Shown here one piece after another: positions 1-7,549 of a stretch of DNA of 14,711 nucleotides. Below the pieces are notes generated by a model that saw only the letters and a list, made by a program, of their open reading frames with translations, was not told the DNA's origin and ran no database searches. The DNA comes from Natronohydrobacter sp. Lineage in GTDB: Bacteria > Pseudomonadota > Alphaproteobacteria > Rhodobacterales > Rhodobacteraceae. The stretch is from assembly GCA_007123015.1 (NCBI GenBank), contig SKSL01000216.1, forward strand, positions 1-14,711. Direction: 5' to 3'. The position numbers and the translations under genes are program-made. Each line of letters opens with the position of its first letter. Position 1 is the first letter of the stretch.

Positions 1-28
1 CTTTGGGCCACGGAACAGGTCGATGCAT

Positions 29-48
29 CAGCCCCTTTCGGGCGGCTG
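29..48 (-). terminator. Possible weak terminator hairpin after the membrane protein gene
   Basis: CAGC plus CCC on one side pair with GGG plus GCTG on the other, with a TTTC loop and a 2-nt bulge. It lies directly after the leftward stop codon at 49. There is no U tract on either strand, so it may only stabilise the mRNA 3' end. Confidence 0.25.
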
Positions 49-738
49 CTATCCTTGGGCTGCTGAGCGCGCGGCCATCAGCGCCGCCATGCGGGCATGG
101 GCCGAGACAGTGGTCGGGTCAAAGGTCAGGTCATGGATCTCGATCTTGCGGGCAAGGCTGATCTTCTGCAACTGCCGCTCGGTCAGGGGTTCCGTGAACA
201 GCGTCACGGCAATCATCGCCCGCTCTTGCGCATCGAGCGCCAGCAGTTCCGGCCCGTCATCCGACTGGACCGAGACCAGCGTGAAAGGCGGCACGCGCAT
301 CAACTCGGATTGCTCGATCACCAGATGCAGCCGCCCTGATGAAATCCCACGCCCTGCGGCGATCTTCGACAGGATCTGCCGCGCGCGCTGGGCCAAAAGG
401 TCAAGCCCGGCATCAGCCTCATCGCCCGACACCAGCGCCGCGCGCTTGTCGCGCGACACGCGCATGAATTTTGCCTCGAACAGATGGATCGCGATCAGCA
501 TCAGCACCGGGGCCTGTGCGATCACGATGGCATATTGCGGCAAGGCAAAAGCGGCGATCACGAAGGGGGTGAGCACGAGCGCGTAGCGCAGCACTTCCGT
601 CTCGAAAATCATCCGCGCCAGCATCCCCCAGCCCTGACGCTTGGGCCAGAGGGTCGTGCGCGCCAGATAGCGGCGCGGCACCCAGCGGATGCTCAGGGGC
701 TCGGTATTGCGCACTGTGTCGGGGCTGAGGATGAACAT
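49..738 (-). CDS. Conserved-looking membrane-anchored protein of unknown function (229 aa)
   Basis: I do not recognise the family. With the ATG at 738 the product is 229 aa. A basic N-terminal stretch (about residues 18-40) leads into a hydrophobic region at about 52-90, long enough for two membrane passes joined by a short turn. The remaining 140 residues are soluble and mixed alpha/beta, with no catalytic motif I can name. The frame stays open upstream to a TTG at 756, but the ATG is preferred. Neither start has a clear Shine-Dalgarno sequence, so the N-terminus is uncertain. It is divergent from ade with about 110 bp between the starts and stands alone on its strand here. GC-rich codon usage and a long open frame support a real gene. 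The opposite-strand ORFs in this interval look like shadows. Confidence 0.7.
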   Translation of the reverse strand: MFILSPDTVRNTEPLSIRWVPRRYLARTTLWPKRQGWGMLARMIFETEVLRYALVLTPFVIAAFALPQYAIVIAQAPVLMLIAIHLFEAKFMRVSRDKRAALVSGDEADAGLDLLAQRARQILSKIAAGRGISSGRLHLVIEQSELMRVPPFTLVSVQSDDGPELLALDAQERAMIAVTLFTEPLTERQLQKISLARKIEIHDLTFDPTTVSAHARMAALMAARSAAQG

Positions 739-788
739 GGCCAGAGAATGGCGCAAAACCGGCCCGGTTCAAGCCTGCAGATTGGGCA

Positions 789-831
789 ATGCGCGGATGG
801 CTTTGCGCTTTGACCTTGCCCATGCGCGGAT
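789..831. repeat. 10-bp direct repeat ATGCGCGGAT upstream of ade
   Basis: ATGCGCGGAT occurs at 789-798 and again at 822-831. The copies are 33 bp apart start to start, about three helical turns, and sit between the divergent membrane protein gene and ade. Same-face spacing would suit a pair of binding sites, but two copies in GC-rich DNA could be chance. A TTGACC at 810-815 lies between them without a clear -10 partner. Confidence 0.3.
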
Positions 832-850
832 TTGGCGACACATTCGGCGT

Positions 851-2650
851 ATGAGCATCACACCATTTCCTTCATGGCCCGATATGGCCGCTGATCTGAT
901 CGCGGTCGCTGCCGGGCGTGCGCCAGCAGATACGGTCATCACCGGCGGCCAGTTGGTCAATGTCCAGACGCGCGAGATCCTTGACGGTTGGCAGGTCGCC
1001 ATCACCAAGGGGCGCTTCGCTTATGTCGGGCCGGATGCCAGCCATTGCATCGGGCCTGCGACCGAGGTGATCGACGCCAAGGGCCGCTATCTGATCCCCG
1101 GTCTGTGCGACGGGCATATGCATATCGAATCGGGGCAGCTGACCCCTGCCGAATTCGCGGCAGCCGTGATCCCGCATGGCACCACCACCATGTTCGTCGA
1201 TCCGCATGAGATCGCGAATGTGCTGGGGCTGCGCGGCGTGCGGCTGATGCATGACGAAGCGCTTTTGCAGCCTGTGAACATCTATGTGCAGATGCCGTCC
1301 TGCGCGCCCTCTGCGCCGGGGCTGGAGACGACAGGGTTCGAGATCACGCCGGAAGATGTGGCCGAGGCGATGCAATGGCCCGGCATTATCGGTCTGGGCG
1401 AGATGATGAATTTTCCGGGCGTGATCCATGCTGACCCGAAGATGCTGGCCGAGATTGCCGCGACGCAACGCGCGGGCAAGACCGTGGGCGGGCATTATGC
1501 CGCGCCCGATCTGGGTCCGGCCTTTCATGCCTATGCAGCCGGTGGTCCCGCCGATGACCATGAAGGCACGCGCGAAGAGGATGCCATCGCCCGGATGCGC
1601 CAAGGCATGCGCGCCATGCTGCGCCTGGGCAGTGCGTGGTATGATGTGAAGACCCAGATCACGGCTGTGACCGAGAAGGGGTTGGACCCGCGCAACATGA
1701 TCCTGTGCACGGATGATTGCCATTCTGGCACGCTGGTCAATGACGGGCATATGAACCGCGTGGTCCGCCATGCCATCGACTGTGGCGCCGATCCGCTGGT
1801 GGCGCTGCAGATGGCCACGATCAACACGGCGACCCATTTCGGGCTGGAACGTGAGCTGGGCAGCATCGCCCCGGGGCGGCGGGCGGATCTGATCTTGACC
1901 TCGGACCTGCGCAGCCTGCTGATCGAACAGGTTTATGCGCGCGGGGTGCTGGTGGCCGAAAACGGGCGGCTGCGGGTCGCGTGCCCGCATCTCGACTGGC
2001 CCGCAGATGTGCGCCAGACAGTGAACTTGGGCAAGACGCTTGGGGCAGAGGATTTCGCGATCTCGGCCCCAGAAGGTGCGGCAGAGGTTCAGGCGCGCAT
2101 CATCGGTGTCGTCGAAAATCAGGCGCCCACACGCGCGCTGACCGCGCGGATGGCTGTGACCGGGGGGCAGATCATGGCAGACCCCGCACGCGACATTGCG
2201 CAGATCGCGCTGGTCGAGCGGCATCGCGGGACAGGCGGCGTGGTCAATGCGCTGGTCTCGGGCTTTGGCTATCAGGGGCGGATTGCGCTGGCCTCGACTG
2301 TGGCGCATGACAGCCATCACATGATCACGGTCGGCACCTGCCCCGAGCAGATGGCGCTGGCCTCGAACCGGCTGGGGGACTTGGGCGGCGGGGTGACGCT
2401 CTGGCGCGATGGGGTGGAACTGGCCCATATCGCGCTGCCGATTGCGGGGTTGATGTCAGACAGCCCTGCGGCAGAGGTGGCAGCGCAGGCCGATCAACTG
2501 GGCCGCGCCATGGCAGAGTGTGGTTGCACGCTCAACAATGCCTTCATGCAGCATTCGCTGCTGGCGCTGGTGGTGATCCCGGAATTGCGGATCTCGGATT
2601 TGGGGCTGGTGGATGTGACGCGCTTCGAGATGACCGAACTCTTTATCTGA
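851..2650 (+). CDS. ade: Adenine deaminase (599 aa)
   Basis: Metal-dependent hydrolase of the amidohydrolase superfamily that deaminates adenine to hypoxanthine and ammonia in the cytosol (purine salvage). Seen in the sequence: the N-terminal composite beta domain, the metal-binding HMH at residues 89-91 followed by IES, DPHE at 117-120, GLGEMMNFPG at 181-190, the His of GGH at 215, and CTDD with a following His at 286-291. The family-typical MATINTATHFGL helix is at about 321-332. The C-terminal domain carries the HMITVGT and LPIAGLMSD signatures of prokaryotic Ade. Length matches the roughly 580-600 aa norm. The frame is open back to 689, but similarity to the family begins at ATG 851, so the extra 54 residues are rejected. 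No strong Shine-Dalgarno precedes this ATG. No other purine gene is adjacent, so it is probably a single-gene transcript. Confidence 0.93.
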   Translation: MSITPFPSWPDMAADLIAVAAGRAPADTVITGGQLVNVQTREILDGWQVAITKGRFAYVGPDASHCIGPATEVIDAKGRYLIPGLCDGHMHIESGQLTPAEFAAAVIPHGTTTMFVDPHEIANVLGLRGVRLMHDEALLQPVNIYVQMPSCAPSAPGLETTGFEITPEDVAEAMQWPGIIGLGEMMNFPGVIHADPKMLAEIAATQRAGKTVGGHYAAPDLGPAFHAYAAGGPADDHEGTREEDAIARMRQGMRAMLRLGSAWYDVKTQITAVTEKGLDPRNMILCTDDCHSGTLVNDGHMNRVVRHAIDCGADPLVALQMATINTATHFGLERELGSIAPGRRADLILTSDLRSLLIEQVYARGVLVAENGRLRVACPHLDWPADVRQTVNLGKTLGAEDFAISAPEGAAEVQARIIGVVENQAPTRALTARMAVTGGQIMADPARDIAQIALVERHRGTGGVVNALVSGFGYQGRIALASTVAHDSHHMITVGTCPEQMALASNRLGDLGGGVTLWRDGVELAHIALPIAGLMSDSPAAEVAAQADQLGRAMAECGCTLNNAFMQHSLLALVVIPELRISDLGLVDVTRFEMTELFI

Positions 2651-2662
2651 GTCCCATCCGAA

Positions 2663-2681
2663 GCGGCTGCCTTACAGCCGC
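2663..2681. terminator. Hairpin between convergent ade and the secreted protein gene
   Basis: GCGGCTG at 2663-2669 pairs perfectly with CAGCCGC at 2675-2681 around a 5-nt loop. It starts 13 bp after the ade stop and lies 14 bp past the end of the leftward gene, so it could serve both. No run of T follows on either strand, so strength is uncertain. Confidence 0.45.
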
Positions 2682-2694
2682 CCATGCCATAAGC

Positions 2695-3057
2695 TTACGG
2701 GCAGGGCACAATCGCATAGCTGCTGGTTGCGTCCATGATCTGGCGGCTGACGCGTCCGGACCAATCGCGCTGGGTCATGACCAGCACGCGGCCCTGCTTG
2801 GGCGTGTCGAAATCCGCCAGACAGTCGCGATCATAGAGCGTGGCCTCCAAGCCCCGGATCGCAACAGGGTTGCGCAGCGTGCAGGTTTCTTCGCAATAGT
2901 CGATGGTCATGCCCCGAAAAGGCAGAAACCTGTCCATGCAGCCCCCTTCGAGTGTGTCCACGCAATAGCCGGTCAGCGAATTGGCTGCGACTGTGCCTGT
3001 TGAAACCGTCAGGCCAAGCGCAAGACCGAGCGCCAGAGATGCTTTGGGAACTTTCAT
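2695..3057 (-). CDS. Small secreted cysteine-rich protein of unknown function (120 aa)
   Basis: The product begins with a short basic n-region (MKVPK), a hydrophobic core to about residue 20 and a small-residue stretch TVAA at 22-25. This is a typical Sec signal peptide with likely cleavage near residue 25. The mature part of about 95 residues holds six cysteines (32, 40, 55, 59, 79, 119), suggesting up to three disulfides in the periplasm or outside the cell. No lipobox is visible. I do not recognise a named domain. The start is well supported: GGAGGG at 3061-3066 lies just before the ATG. A TATAGA at 3071-3076 could be a -10 box. It is convergent with ade. The preceding leftward gene, the MDR dehydrogenase, ends 81 bp upstream, so it may have its own promoter. 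I see nothing that assigns it to the catabolic operon. Confidence 0.78.
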   Translation of the reverse strand: MKVPKASLALGLALGLTVSTGTVAANSLTGYCVDTLEGGCMDRFLPFRGMTIDYCEETCTLRNPVAIRGLEATLYDRDCLADFDTPKQGRVLVMTQRDWSGRVSRQIMDATSSYAIVPCP

Positions 3058-3138
3058 CTGCCCTCCGTGATCTATACGGCAGCAGCATAAGCCCGGCCTT
3101 GCCCCATGTCACGCGGAAGCGGTCCAGATTGCGCGGGA

Positions 3139-4140
3139 TCAGGTCAGTTCCAGCACGATCTTTGCTGCCCCCACGCGGCCAGCGTCCAGATCCGCGAAAG
3201 CCCCCACGCCTTGGGCAAGCGGTCGGGTTTCGACCCAGTCAAGCGGCCCCAGCGCGCCCTGCGCCAGCGCGTCAAGTGCTGCGGCGAAATCCTCGGGTGT
3301 GTAGCAATAGCTGCCGGTCAGGGTGATTTCCTGCAATGTGATGCGGCGGATGTCGTAACCGTCCTGCCCCGGCAGCAGGCCCACATGCACGATCACCCCA
3401 CCGGGCCGCACAAGGCGCGAAGCGGTTTGCCGCGTGGCCACAGCGCCCACAGCATCGATGATCAGATCATAGGCGCTCTCGCCCGGATCGTGACTGTTGG
3501 GGTCAAAGGGGGTGATCCCGGCCGCATCCGCCAGCAAGCCGCGCCGACCCGGATGCGGTTCAGCCAGATCGACCGCCGCCGCGCCCCTGTGCCGTGCGAT
3601 GAGCGCAGCGGCCACCCCGATGGCCCCAGCGCCCTGCACCAGAACGCGCGGGCGCGGCTGTACCAGCTTTTCCAACCCGATCCGCACTGCATGCCAGGAC
3701 ACGGCCACAGGTTCGCTCAGGGATGCTGTGCGCATCTCCATCCCATCTGGCACAGGCAGAAGATTGCGTTCGGGGATGGTGACATACTCTGCGAAAGCAC
3801 CGGGACGGGGCGGCATCGAGATGATCGCGCGGGTGGGGGACAGATGCGGGCGGCCTGCTTTGGCCACAGGGCAATCCTGGTCCACCACCAGCGGGTTGAT
3901 TGCGACGCGCGCGCCTGCGGCGGGGCCAGAGGCGATGACGCCTGCGGCTTCATGCCCCAGCACCAGCGGGGCAGGGCGGCGCGCATCATGGCCGTGATAG
4001 GCATGCATGTCAGACCCGCATATGCCCACCGCCTGCACGCGCACCAGCACTTCGCCGGGGGCGGGCACGGGGATGGGCGCATCGGTCAGCACCATCTTAT
4101 TGGGGCCGGTATAGACCAGCGCCTGCATTTGCTTGCTCAT
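3139..4140 (-). CDS. Zinc-type medium-chain alcohol/polyol dehydrogenase (333 aa)
   Basis: MDR-superfamily dehydrogenase that should oxidise a secondary alcohol to a ketone with NAD(P)+. Catalytic zinc residues are present: C41 in GICGSD, H63-E64 in GHE, and E143 in the SEP motif. The Rossmann fold shows GAGAIG at about 170-175. The structural-zinc loop is degenerate. Where the family has Cys at four positions spaced 3, 3 and 8 residues apart, this protein has D87, C90, A93 and S101. It therefore probably lacks the second zinc. The overall pattern resembles the sorbitol, galactitol-phosphate, idonate and threonine dehydrogenase group, and I cannot name the substrate. It is last in the four-gene leftward cluster. 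Its ATG overlaps the SDR stop by 4 bp (ATGA), which suggests translational coupling. An in-frame ATG at 4128 is an alternative start. Confidence 0.88.
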   Translation of the reverse strand: MSKQMQALVYTGPNKMVLTDAPIPVPAPGEVLVRVQAVGICGSDMHAYHGHDARRPAPLVLGHEAAGVIASGPAAGARVAINPLVVDQDCPVAKAGRPHLSPTRAIISMPPRPGAFAEYVTIPERNLLPVPDGMEMRTASLSEPVAVSWHAVRIGLEKLVQPRPRVLVQGAGAIGVAAALIARHRGAAAVDLAEPHPGRRGLLADAAGITPFDPNSHDPGESAYDLIIDAVGAVATRQTASRLVRPGGVIVHVGLLPGQDGYDIRRITLQEITLTGSYCYTPEDFAAALDALAQGALGPLDWVETRPLAQGVGAFADLDAGRVGAAKIVLELT

Positions 4141-4895
4141 TTCGCTGTAAACCCCCCGTCAACGAACAGAGTCTGCCCTGTGATGTAGCTGGAAGCATCC
4201 GAGCACAGGAACACCGTTGCTCCGTACAGGTCTTCCAGAACTCCGTTCCGCCCGATCGCCGTGCGCGCGGCATTGGCCTGTGCAAGCTCCGGGTCATTGA
4301 AAACCGGCGCAGTGAGCGGGGTCGGGAAGAAGCCCGGCGCAATCGCGTTGCAGGTGATGTCATGGGCCGAGAATTCCTGCGCCATGGCGCGGGTCAGTTG
4401 CACGATCCCGCCTTTCCCAGCCCCATAGGGGGCAGAATTGGCGAAGGCGCGCTGCGATTGCAGGGACGCGAGGTTCAACACCCGTCCCCAGCCCCTTGCC
4501 ATCATCCCCGGCGCCAGATGTTGGACCAGCAAAAACGGCGCGCGCAGATGCAGCGCCATATGCAGGTCGAACGCCTCTGGTGTGACGCTCAGGTAAGGGT
4601 CGCGCAGGTTCACACCAGCAGCATTGATCAGGATATCCACGGTACCTGCGCTTACGGCCAGTGCTTTCAGCTCCTGCGCGTTGGTCAGGTCGCAAGGATG
4701 GCCCTGCGCAGCGATCCCATCGGCGGCAAGATCGGCACAGGCTGTGTCGAGCTTGGCCTGATCGCGCGCGGCCAGATGCACCTCTGCCCCCTGCATCCCC
4801 AAAGCGCGGGCCATGGCAAGCCCGATGCCCGAATTGCCGCCCGTCACCAGCGCGCGCCGCCCGGACAGGTCGAAAAGCGCATCAAGCCTGGGCAT
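4137..4895 (-). CDS. SDR-family oxidoreductase (252 aa)
   Basis: Classical short-chain dehydrogenase, NAD(P)-dependent, of the type often annotated as gluconate 5-dehydrogenase or 3-oxoacyl-ACP reductase. Visible motifs: TGGNSGIG cofactor loop at 18-25, NAAG at 91-94, catalytic S144, Y157 and K161 (YGAGK), then NAIAPGFF after the active site, and a C-terminal GQTLFVDGG. The Asn usually found before the helix containing the PF motif (VNL in most relatives) is His116 here (LHL). The ATG at 4895 is chosen because GAGGAG at 4902-4907 lies 7 nt upstream. The frame also opens at a TTG at 4910. It overlaps the end of the aminotransferase gene by 14 bp and the next dehydrogenase by 4 bp, so it is clearly co-transcribed. 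The substrate is probably a sugar acid, polyol or related ketone, by inference only. Confidence 0.9.
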   Translation of the reverse strand: MPRLDALFDLSGRRALVTGGNSGIGLAMARALGMQGAEVHLAARDQAKLDTACADLAADGIAAQGHPCDLTNAQELKALAVSAGTVDILINAAGVNLRDPYLSVTPEAFDLHMALHLRAPFLLVQHLAPGMMARGWGRVLNLASLQSQRAFANSAPYGAGKGGIVQLTRAMAQEFSAHDITCNAIAPGFFPTPLTAPVFNDPELAQANAARTAIGRNGVLEDLYGATVFLCSDASSYITGQTLFVDGGFTAK

Positions 4896-6084
4896 GGCGG
4901 CGCTCCTCAAGTTCTGCCGCCGCGATCAGGACATCGGCGATCGCGTTGCAGTCTCCACTGCTTAGCCCCAAAGGCAGACGGATGTCGCAAAGCGTGGCCT
5001 GCACGGCGCAGGCGCGCGGTGCATCTATGGCCTCGACGCCGGGCCATTGCGCGGGGTTGGAACTGTAGCCTTCGGGGATGTCTGCGCCAAACCACTTGAC
5101 CCAGACGCCCGCCGCGCGGCAGGCGTCGACATAGGCGCGCATCTGCGCAAGTGACCGGCCCGGCAGGCGAAATTGCAGCGAGCTTTGCGCATAGGCCTCG
5201 GGCTGGGGCCGCGTGGGCAGCGCGAAGCCGGGCACCTGCGCCAGTCGTGCGGCGATCCGGTCATGGCTGGCATTCCAATCCGCGACACGGCCCGGCAGGA
5301 GCGCCAGTTGCGGCAGCGCCAGTGCGGCGACCAGCGGTCCCATCCGCATCGAGTAATTCCCGCAACGCTTGCGCCAGCGCGCCATCACGGCGTCAGGCGG
5401 CACAGTGCCGTTCTGCGCGTAAAGCATGTAGCTGCCCGAATGCAGGATCGCCTGCGCGGCCACGTCATCATCGTCAGTTACCAGTATCCCGCCTTCGCCC
5501 GCATTCACATGCTTGCCCGACTGGAAGCTGAAACAGCCCGATTGCCCGAAAGTCCCTGCCTGCTGCCCGTTCCAGGCCGCACCCAGCGTATGCGCGCAAT
5601 CCTCGATCAATGTGATCCCTTCAGCGCGGCACAGTGCCTGCAACGCGTCCAGATCGCACAGATGTCCGCGCATATGCGACAGCATCAGCACCCGCGCCCC
5701 CGAGGCCCGCGCCTTCACGCGCAGATCATCCAGATCGATCACCAGATCCTCGGTGATCTCGACCAGCACAGGGCGCGCGCCGATATGATCCAGCGCGCCA
5801 GGCACAGGCCCCAGCGTGAAAGCGTTGAGCAGGACCGGATCGCCCGGCCGTACCCCCGCCGCTTTCAGCGCCAGGAACAGGGCCGATCCGCAGGAATTCA
5901 GCGCAACCGCATAGCGCCGCCCCATGAGCCGCGCAAATTCACGCTCCAGCTCAGCGACCACGCCGCCATTGCCGCCGGCTTCCGCGTAGCGATGCAGGCG
6001 GCCAGAGGCGATCAGCGCCGGTGCGCTGGCCTGCGCGCTGTCTGGAATTTCCGGCGGGCGGCCCAGATCCGGCATTGGCTTCAT
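4882..6084 (-). CDS. DegT/DnrJ/EryC1/StrS-family PLP aminotransferase (400 aa)
   Basis: Fold-type I PLP enzyme of the sugar/cyclitol aminotransferase family. Members usually transfer an amino group from Glu or Gln to a keto sugar, and the reaction is reversible in principle. Evidence: the substrate-loop region GNGG at 38-41, the PLP-contacting ELEREFARLMG and ALNSCGSALFLAL region at 45-73, the EDCAH motif with D162, and K191 in the Schiff-base motif (SFQSGKHVNAGEGG). A complete C-terminal small domain follows. Length is normal for the family. It starts 3 bp after the stop of the HisD-like gene, with the ATG at 6084 (a second ATG at 6075). DegT enzymes usually sit in cell-surface sugar or antibiotic clusters. 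Finding one among four pathway genes under a LacI regulator, with no glycosyltransferase nearby, is unusual. It may remove or add an amino group on a small metabolite. Confidence 0.88.
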   Translation of the reverse strand: MKPMPDLGRPPEIPDSAQASAPALIASGRLHRYAEAGGNGGVVAELEREFARLMGRRYAVALNSCGSALFLALKAAGVRPGDPVLLNAFTLGPVPGALDHIGARPVLVEITEDLVIDLDDLRVKARASGARVLMLSHMRGHLCDLDALQALCRAEGITLIEDCAHTLGAAWNGQQAGTFGQSGCFSFQSGKHVNAGEGGILVTDDDDVAAQAILHSGSYMLYAQNGTVPPDAVMARWRKRCGNYSMRMGPLVAALALPQLALLPGRVADWNASHDRIAARLAQVPGFALPTRPQPEAYAQSSLQFRLPGRSLAQMRAYVDACRAAGVWVKWFGADIPEGYSSNPAQWPGVEAIDAPRACAVQATLCDIRLPLGLSSGDCNAIADVLIAAAELEERRHAQA

Positions 6085-6087
6085 GGC

Positions 6088-7404
6088 TCAGACCGACTCG
6101 ACTGGCGCGCCAAGGTCGAAATTATGCCCCGGATAGTATTTCGCGACACGCACATCGGCGGTCCGGGCATGGGCTTCCATCCCTTCCAAGCGCGAGATCC
6201 GGGCCGTGCGGATGGCCAGCTCCTTGCTGGCTTCGCGATCGGCCTGTTGCCATGTCAGTGGCTTGAGGAATTTATGCACCGACAGCCCCGCCGAATAGCG
6301 CGCAGCATATTTCGTGGGCAGAATATGGTTCGGGCCAGAGCATTTGTCACCGTAAGCCACAGTCGTTTCCTCGCCCACGAAGAGCGAGCCGTAATTGGTC
6401 AGGTTCGCCATCCACCAGTCCAGATCAGCGCAATGCACTTCCAGATGCTCGGACGCGTACTCGTCTGACACCTGCACCAGTTCTTCGCGCGTATCGCAGA
6501 GCACGACCTCGCCATAATCGCTCCAAGCCGCATCAGCCGCTTCGCGCGCTGGCTCTGGCAGGGTCGCGATCAGCTCTGGCACGCGAGCCATGACGGTTTC
6601 CGCCAATGCCCTGTCATCGGTGAACAGCCATGCGGGCGATTCATGCCCATGTTCCGCCTGTCCGACCAGATCGACAGCGACAATTTCCGCATCAGCGGTC
6701 TTGTCAGCGAGGATCCCGATCTCGGACGGGCCGGCGAACACGTCAATGCCGACCTTTCCAAACAGCATGCGCTTGGCTTCGGCCACGAATTTGTTGCCCG
6801 GTCCGACGATCACATCGGCCGGTTTGCCCGTGAACAGCCCGTAAGCCATGGTCGCAATCGCCTGCACGCCGCCAAGGGTCATGACGATATCCGCGCCTGC
6901 TTCGCGCATGGCATACAGCACATAGGGGTGCATTGCACCGCCCCGGAAAGGCGTCGAGCAGGCGATGACTGTCTTGACCCCTGCGGCCTTGGCCGTCGCG
7001 ACCGACATGATGGCGGATGCGATATGCGCATAGCGCCCGGTCGGCACATAGCAGCCTGCCACGTTGCAGGGCACCCATTTCTGGCCTGTGACCAGCCCTG
7101 AGGGCATGGTCATCTGGAAATCGGAAACCGATTTGCGCTGGGCGTCTGCGAAGGCGCGCACTTGCTCGACGGCGAACGCAATATCTTCCTTGACCTGCTC
7201 GGGCACCTCAGCGGCGCGCGCGTCCATCTCTTCGCGGCTGACCAGAATATCCCCGCCCCATTTATCCAGACTCTCTGCATAGGACCGGACCGCCGCTTCG
7301 CCTTCAGCTTCGATCTTGGCCAGCATTTCGGACACGACGGCTTGCGCGTGGCCCGACTCGGTTTCCGGGGTTTTCGAGGCTTTCTTGAGGTAGGTAATCG
7401 CCAT
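6088..7404 (-). CDS. Histidinol dehydrogenase family protein, HpsN-like candidate (438 aa)
   Basis: NAD-dependent, zinc-containing dehydrogenase of the HisD fold, which performs a four-electron oxidation of a primary alcohol to a carboxylate. The metal-ligand residues known from HisD are all present: Q249 and H252 (QAEH), D353 (GDKCSGPNH) and H412 (EAHART). The catalytic pair E319-H320 (SEHL) is intact too. From memory the sequence, including its MAITYLKKAS start and the ATVAYGDK-type region, resembles sulfopropanediol 3-dehydrogenase (HpsN) and related roseobacter paralogues more than biosynthetic HisD. There are no his genes nearby, and the operon is LacI-controlled, so histidine synthesis is unlikely even though automated pipelines would call it hisD. 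The ATG at 7404 is chosen for AGGAG upstream. The frame opens as far back as 7452, but that would place the start inside the operator. It is first in a four-gene cluster. Confidence 0.85.
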   Translation of the reverse strand: MAITYLKKASKTPETESGHAQAVVSEMLAKIEAEGEAAVRSYAESLDKWGGDILVSREEMDARAAEVPEQVKEDIAFAVEQVRAFADAQRKSVSDFQMTMPSGLVTGQKWVPCNVAGCYVPTGRYAHIASAIMSVATAKAAGVKTVIACSTPFRGGAMHPYVLYAMREAGADIVMTLGGVQAIATMAYGLFTGKPADVIVGPGNKFVAEAKRMLFGKVGIDVFAGPSEIGILADKTADAEIVAVDLVGQAEHGHESPAWLFTDDRALAETVMARVPELIATLPEPAREAADAAWSDYGEVVLCDTREELVQVSDEYASEHLEVHCADLDWWMANLTNYGSLFVGEETTVAYGDKCSGPNHILPTKYAARYSAGLSVHKFLKPLTWQQADREASKELAIRTARISRLEGMEAHARTADVRVAKYYPGHNFDLGAPVESV

Positions 7405-7436
7405 GCTCGAAGGCTCCTGAAGCTGAAAAAGGATGG

Positions 7437-7452
7437 ATGTAAGCGCTTTCAT
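7437..7452. promoter_or_regulatory. LacI-family operator upstream of the HisD-like operon
   Basis: A 16-bp dyad, ATG-T-AAGCGCTT-T-CAT, pairs at 7 of 8 positions per half and centres on CG, as LacI/GalR-type operators do. It lies 32 bp upstream of the ATG of the HisD-like gene and 97 bp from the lacI-type start. On the leftward strand a TTGACT (7473 to 7468) could be the -35. The operator then covers the place of the -10, which fits repression. No good -10 hexamer is visible, so the exact promoter is uncertain. A TATGAT at 7521-7526 is a possible -10 for the divergent regulator gene. Confidence 0.65.
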
Positions 7453-7549
7453 TTATTTCGCGCTTTGAGTCAACCCGAATCCACAACAGGATTGTGAAAA
7501 CGCCTAATTTCTGTCATTCCTATGATGAAATTTTTCAGAGATCCGCCGA

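Noticed and set aside
872..2428. Long leftward open frame (518 codons) opposite ade
   Set aside because: It mirrors ade codon structure, is rich in His, Arg, Gln and Pro, and has no recognisable domain; a GC-rich shadow.
3106..4188. Rightward 360-codon frame opposite the MDR dehydrogenase
   Set aside because: Shadow of a gene with a complete set of family motifs; the translation is low-complexity and His/Arg-rich.
5173..6468. Rightward 431-codon frame opposite the aminotransferase and HisD-like genes
   Set aside because: It spans two real genes on the other strand, and its translation has the Arg/His/Gln-rich look of antisense frames.
6088..7404. Reading the HisD-like gene as the histidine biosynthesis hisD
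   Set aside because: No his genes are adjacent, it heads a LacI-regulated pathway operon, and its sequence resembles the HpsN-type branch. Only a genome-wide check for another hisD would settle it.
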